The translations under genes and the position numbers were made by a program. From an uncultured Prevotella sp. (GTDB lineage Bacteria; Bacteroidota; Bacteroidia; Bacteroidales; Bacteroidaceae), in assembly GCA_937922435.1 (NCBI GenBank), contig CAKZVT010000022.1, forward strand, positions 1-64,000: a stretch of DNA of 64,000 bases, in the 5' to 3' direction. Below, in pieces: positions 61,256 to 64,000 of this stretch. Each line of letters begins with the position of its first letter. Positions within the stretch are counted from its first letter, which is position 1. The notes beneath the pieces were generated by a model. The model was not told the DNA's origin and ran no database searches. It saw nothing but the letters and a program-made list of their open reading frames with translations.

Positions 61256-64000
61256 TTATTTCCTCACGTATTTCCTTCCGTTTACTATTACTATGCCCTT
61301 GTAGTCGTCGCCTACGCGCATCCCGGCGAGGTTGTAGGCAGGGCCGTCGGCGGCATCTTGCGCTTCGGTTGTCACCTCGTTGATGCCTGTCGGGATTTTA
61401 GTGCCGACGTAATTCCCGAAAAAATCCATGTACGTCTGCGTCCAGTCGGCAGGCGTGCCGTGGCCGAGGAAGGGGTTGACGATGTATCGGTTGTCGGCCT
61501 TCTCGACGTTCTGCAAGAGGTTGTAGGGCGCGATGTTGGTATGTGCCGGGTCGGTAGTGTCTTGCAGGCTGAAGCTTGTTATTACGGGACAGGTCACCCA
61601 CTTGGCAAAGTTCTTTGTGTCGTAGTACGAGTTGAAAGCGTCGCGCTCATCGTCAGTCCAGCCCAAAGCCTCCTGCGCATCAAGGAACTTCTGGCGCGGC
61701 CAGTTGACTATTTTCATGCCGTCGGTGAAGTCGGCGTGTCCCGTTATGCTCGGGGCGATGGCGCGGAAGGCCTGCGTCAGTCCGGCGGCAACGTATGTGA
61801 AGCATCCGCCTTGCGAACCTCCGGCGGCGAAGATGGCGTCATCGTCCACCTTGTCGCGGCTCTTCACGAAGTCGACGGCACGCACGCAGTCAAGGTAAGC
61901 GTTGCGGTTGTAGTGCTCGCGCATGTCTCCCCAGCCGTAAGAATAGAAGTCAAAGCCGTACTTGTCGTCACGGCAGAGCATCTGTCCGCGCGTAGAGAGG
62001 ACGAACTCGCACCACTCCTTGTTGTCGTCTCCGCCCATCGGCGCAGGCAGTGCGGACGTTCCGCCATCGGTGCCCTGATACCTTATTACGGCAGGATAAA
62101 CGCCGTCGGCTGTCGGTTCGGCGTAATATCCCTTTATAGTTACAGGCTCTCCGCCCTCCTCGTCGGCTACGCTCTTCATCTCGACAAGGTACACCTTGCG
62201 GGCCGCAGTGCTGTATTCAGTCTGTTCGGTCAGCTTCACGTCCATGCCTATACCTGCCAGTTCGGCCTTCGCCTCGTCCCAATACTCCTTGAAGTCGGGC
62301 TGCGAATCGTCGGGCGAAACTATGCCCGTGGGGTCAAAGCCGATATTGTATGCGCATACGTCGTTGCCGTTCACAGAGGCAATCATCTGGTAGAAGCCCG
62401 GCTCCATTACGTCTTTCATCTCCATAGTTTCGGTCACAGTGCCGCCGGCCGGTATCGTTACGTCGGTCGTGTTGGTGTAATATACGCTGTGCGTGCCGGT
62501 CTCGTCGTCCACCATGTCGCGGTAGAGGGTCACGGTGTAAGGCACAGTCGCAGCCTCAGTCTCGACGTTAGTCATCGTCATTGTAAGGTTCGGGGTCTCG
62601 TCTTTCTCCCAAGCCTTGATGTCGGCGTCGTCAATCTGCGAGATGATGAGATACTCCTTGCCCGGGTCTATGATGTCAACGCGCGTTGCGGTGTACCTGT
62701 TTCCGCTTACGCGCAGACCTTTTTCTTTAAGTGCGGCGACGTTGGCGTCGGTCAAAGTGTACTCGTAATAGTTGCCCTTCAGCGGCGATACGTTTTTGAA
62801 ACCGTCCAAAGCCGTCCAGTTGGCAAGCAGCCTTCCCGTGGCAGACTCTACTCCAAGGCCAGTTATATAGACGCGCACCTTGTCGCCTGCCTTCATGCTT
62901 GAAGGCATGGCAGACTTGTCAACAAGCACCGAGTTGTTGCTGCCTTCTACCCAACTGATGACTTCTTCACCCGTCCAAACGGTAGTTGCGGCGTCGCCTT
63001 TCTCCACTTCCGAGGGGTAGACTTTGTGCCGGAGCACCACTGATGTGAACGTAAAGCCTGCGCCTTTGACGATAAATCCGTTGGCCTTGAGTTCCGTTGC
63101 CATGGCTTCGGTGACTGGGATTACGGCCTCGTAGGGCAGCGTCACGCCTGCGAGTTGCACCGTAGGAGCGTCTACAAGCTCGCCCCAAGCCTTGTTGTTT
63201 AGCATGAGCGCCGGTGTGGATAGCGTTTCAGAGAGTGCCGACACGGTAACGACTATTTCGTCGCCTGCGGCTATAAGCTGGCACTTTGACGCGTCGATGA
63301 TTTGATAACCCTGCCAGTCGTCTGTGCAAGTCTGCTCTCCTTTCCAGAGGTTTATCGGCACAATGGTCGGTTCTGTGGGAACATCAGGGTCTTCAACGGT
63401 CTTCAGGTGAGCCTTGAAGAAGTCCATATAAGTGTTGTACCAGTCAGCTGGCGTCTCGTGCTGGCACTCGGGGTTGACTACGTAATGCTTCTCTTCAGAC
63501 TTGAAGTTGTTGTAAGGCGCGAAGTTGGTGTGCGGCGGACATACGGGGTCTTGCAGTCCCATTGCCGACGTTACGGGGCAGGTTACGAGCGTGGCGAGGT
63601 TTTTCGTGTCAAAGTAGGACAGGAACTTGTACATCTCCTCGTCGCTCATCGAGAGCTTCTGCTGCATGGCGCGCGCCGTAGATGCAGGCCAAGAGCCTAC
63701 CTGGAAGTAGTCGGGGAAGTCGCCCATGAACTGTATGCTCGGCGCTATGGCGTTCAGTCGGCCGTCGCCGAGGGCAGCTCCGGCAATGGCGAACGCGCCT
63801 CCCTGCGAGCCGCCTGTCATGAAGATGTTTTCCTTCTGCACCTTGTCCTGCGAGCAGACGAAGTCGATAGAGCGCACCACGTCCATGTAAGCGCCGCGGT
63901 AATAGTAAGTGTCCTTGTCGCCGAAGTTGTACGCAAACCATTCGTTAGGCTGGTAGTCCTCGCCATAGAAGGCGTTTTCGTCCTTGTAAGGGTCGCGGTT
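61256..64000 (-). CDS. Tandem acetyl-xylan-esterase-like (AXE1) protein with two beta-rich modules; 5' end outside window
   Basis: The frame stays open to the right edge (914 residues visible), so the internal ATG at 63886 is not the start. Two alpha/beta-hydrolase (AXE1/CE7-type) domains are present, each with GGSQGG nucleophile Ser, an Asp loop (GLQDPVCPPHTN and SLQDTTDPAHTN) and His (NPECQHETPADW and NPFLGHGTPADW). Between them lie two copies of the unrecognised module (ending ELKANGFIVKGAGFTFTSV and ALKEKGLRVSGNRYTATRV). It ends AYNLAGMRVGDDYKG and NGRKYVRK, a sorting-like tail as in the protein at 55743. Expected role: removing acetyl groups from the locus's polysaccharide. Confidence 0.88.
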   Translation of the reverse strand, partial: NRDPYKDENAFYGEDYQPNEWFAYNFGDKDTYYYRGAYMDVVRSIDFVCSQDKVQKENIFMTGGSQGGAFAIAGAALGDGRLNAIAPSIQFMGDFPDYFQVGSWPASTARAMQQKLSMSDEEMYKFLSYFDTKNLATLVTCPVTSAMGLQDPVCPPHTNFAPYNNFKSEEKHYVVNPECQHETPADWYNTYMDFFKAHLKTVEDPDVPTEPTIVPINLWKGEQTCTDDWQGYQIIDASKCQLIAAGDEIVVTVSALSETLSTPALMLNNKAWGELVDAPTVQLAGVTLPYEAVIPVTEAMATELKANGFIVKGAGFTFTSVVLRHKVYPSEVEKGDAATTVWTGEEVISWVEGSNNSVLVDKSAMPSSMKAGDKVRVYITGLGVESATGRLLANWTALDGFKNVSPLKGNYYEYTLTDANVAALKEKGLRVSGNRYTATRVDIIDPGKEYLIISQIDDADIKAWEKDETPNLTMTMTNVETEAATVPYTVTLYRDMVDDETGTHSVYYTNTTDVTIPAGGTVTETMEMKDVMEPGFYQMIASVNGNDVCAYNIGFDPTGIVSPDDSQPDFKEYWDEAKAELAGIGMDVKLTEQTEYSTAARKVYLVEMKSVADEEGGEPVTIKGYYAEPTADGVYPAVIRYQGTDGGTSALPAPMGGDDNKEWCEFVLSTRGQMLCRDDKYGFDFYSYGWGDMREHYNRNAYLDCVRAVDFVKSRDKVDDDAIFAAGGSQGGCFTYVAAGLTQAFRAIAPSITGHADFTDGMKIVNWPRQKFLDAQEALGWTDDERDAFNSYYDTKNFAKWVTCPVITSFSLQDTTDPAHTNIAPYNLLQNVEKADNRYIVNPFLGHGTPADWTQTYMDFFGNYVGTKIPTGINEVTTEAQDAADGPAYNLAGMRVGDDYKGIVIVNGRKYVRK

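Noticed and set aside
61205..62902. 565-codon plus-strand frame opposite the esterase
   Set aside because: Shadow frame caused by high GC and codon bias; the minus strand carries complete esterase triads.

Overview
The window looks like a Bacteroidales chromosome, most likely Prevotellaceae. This is an inference from several features: SusC/SusD pairs, an UpxY-type antiterminator, promoters with the Bacteroidetes -7 box TAnnTTTG, few Shine-Dalgarno sites, and two secreted proteins ending in a short sorting-like tail (YNLQGMRV...GKKVLVK type). Base composition is strongly mosaic: the carbohydrate locus on the right is GC-rich, the first 8 kb is moderate, and the defence genes and the middle of the polysaccharide locus are AT-rich.

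Layout. (1) 1-7.7 kb is a mobile-element backbone. It holds the 3' part of a type IA topoisomerase, a long structured non-coding stretch, a PRTRC cassette (E, C, F, B, ThiF) with ubiquitin-like, E2-like and E1-like members, and a convergent SF2 helicase. (2) 7.7-13.7 kb is a minus-strand run: SEFIR-domain protein, membrane KAP NTPase, an orphan contractile-tail sheath and a mini DUF4157 protein. It reads as a defence island joined to injection-system debris. (3) 13.8-38.2 kb is a surface-polysaccharide locus read right to left. It runs from a tyrosine recombinase, an invertible promoter, and an UpxY antiterminator, through flippase, polymerase, transferases and pyruvyltransferases, to dTDP-rhamnose synthesis and a decayed YjbH-like gene. 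Two phase switches are visible: 25-bp inverted repeats around a promoter now facing upxY (ON), and a G9 tract that breaks an acyltransferase (OFF). (4) 38.2-41.8 kb holds small HTH regulators with an iteron-like operator, an AAA ATPase plus partner, and a compact promoter/mini-ORF/terminator unit. (5) 41.8-64 kb is a polysaccharide-utilisation locus: GH127, GH51 fusion, GH26 mannanase, SusC, SusD, a surface glycan-binding lipoprotein, GH36 alpha-galactosidase, AraC regulator and a tandem acetyl-esterase.

How they work together. The utilisation locus fits degradation of acetylated galactomannan together with arabinose-bearing side chains. Mannanase cuts the backbone, esterase removes acetyl groups, GH36 removes galactose and GH51/GH127 remove arabinofuranose. 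SusC/SusD import the products and the AraC protein may regulate. A roughly 110-residue beta-rich module that I do not recognise occurs seven times in three proteins of this locus.

Seven copies of an 80-90-bp interspersed palindromic repeat lie in intergenic DNA of the mobile, polysaccharide and utilisation regions. Two long perfect inverted repeats (56 and 49 bp) lie in the utilisation locus. Both window edges cut a gene: the topoisomerase at the left and the esterase at the right.
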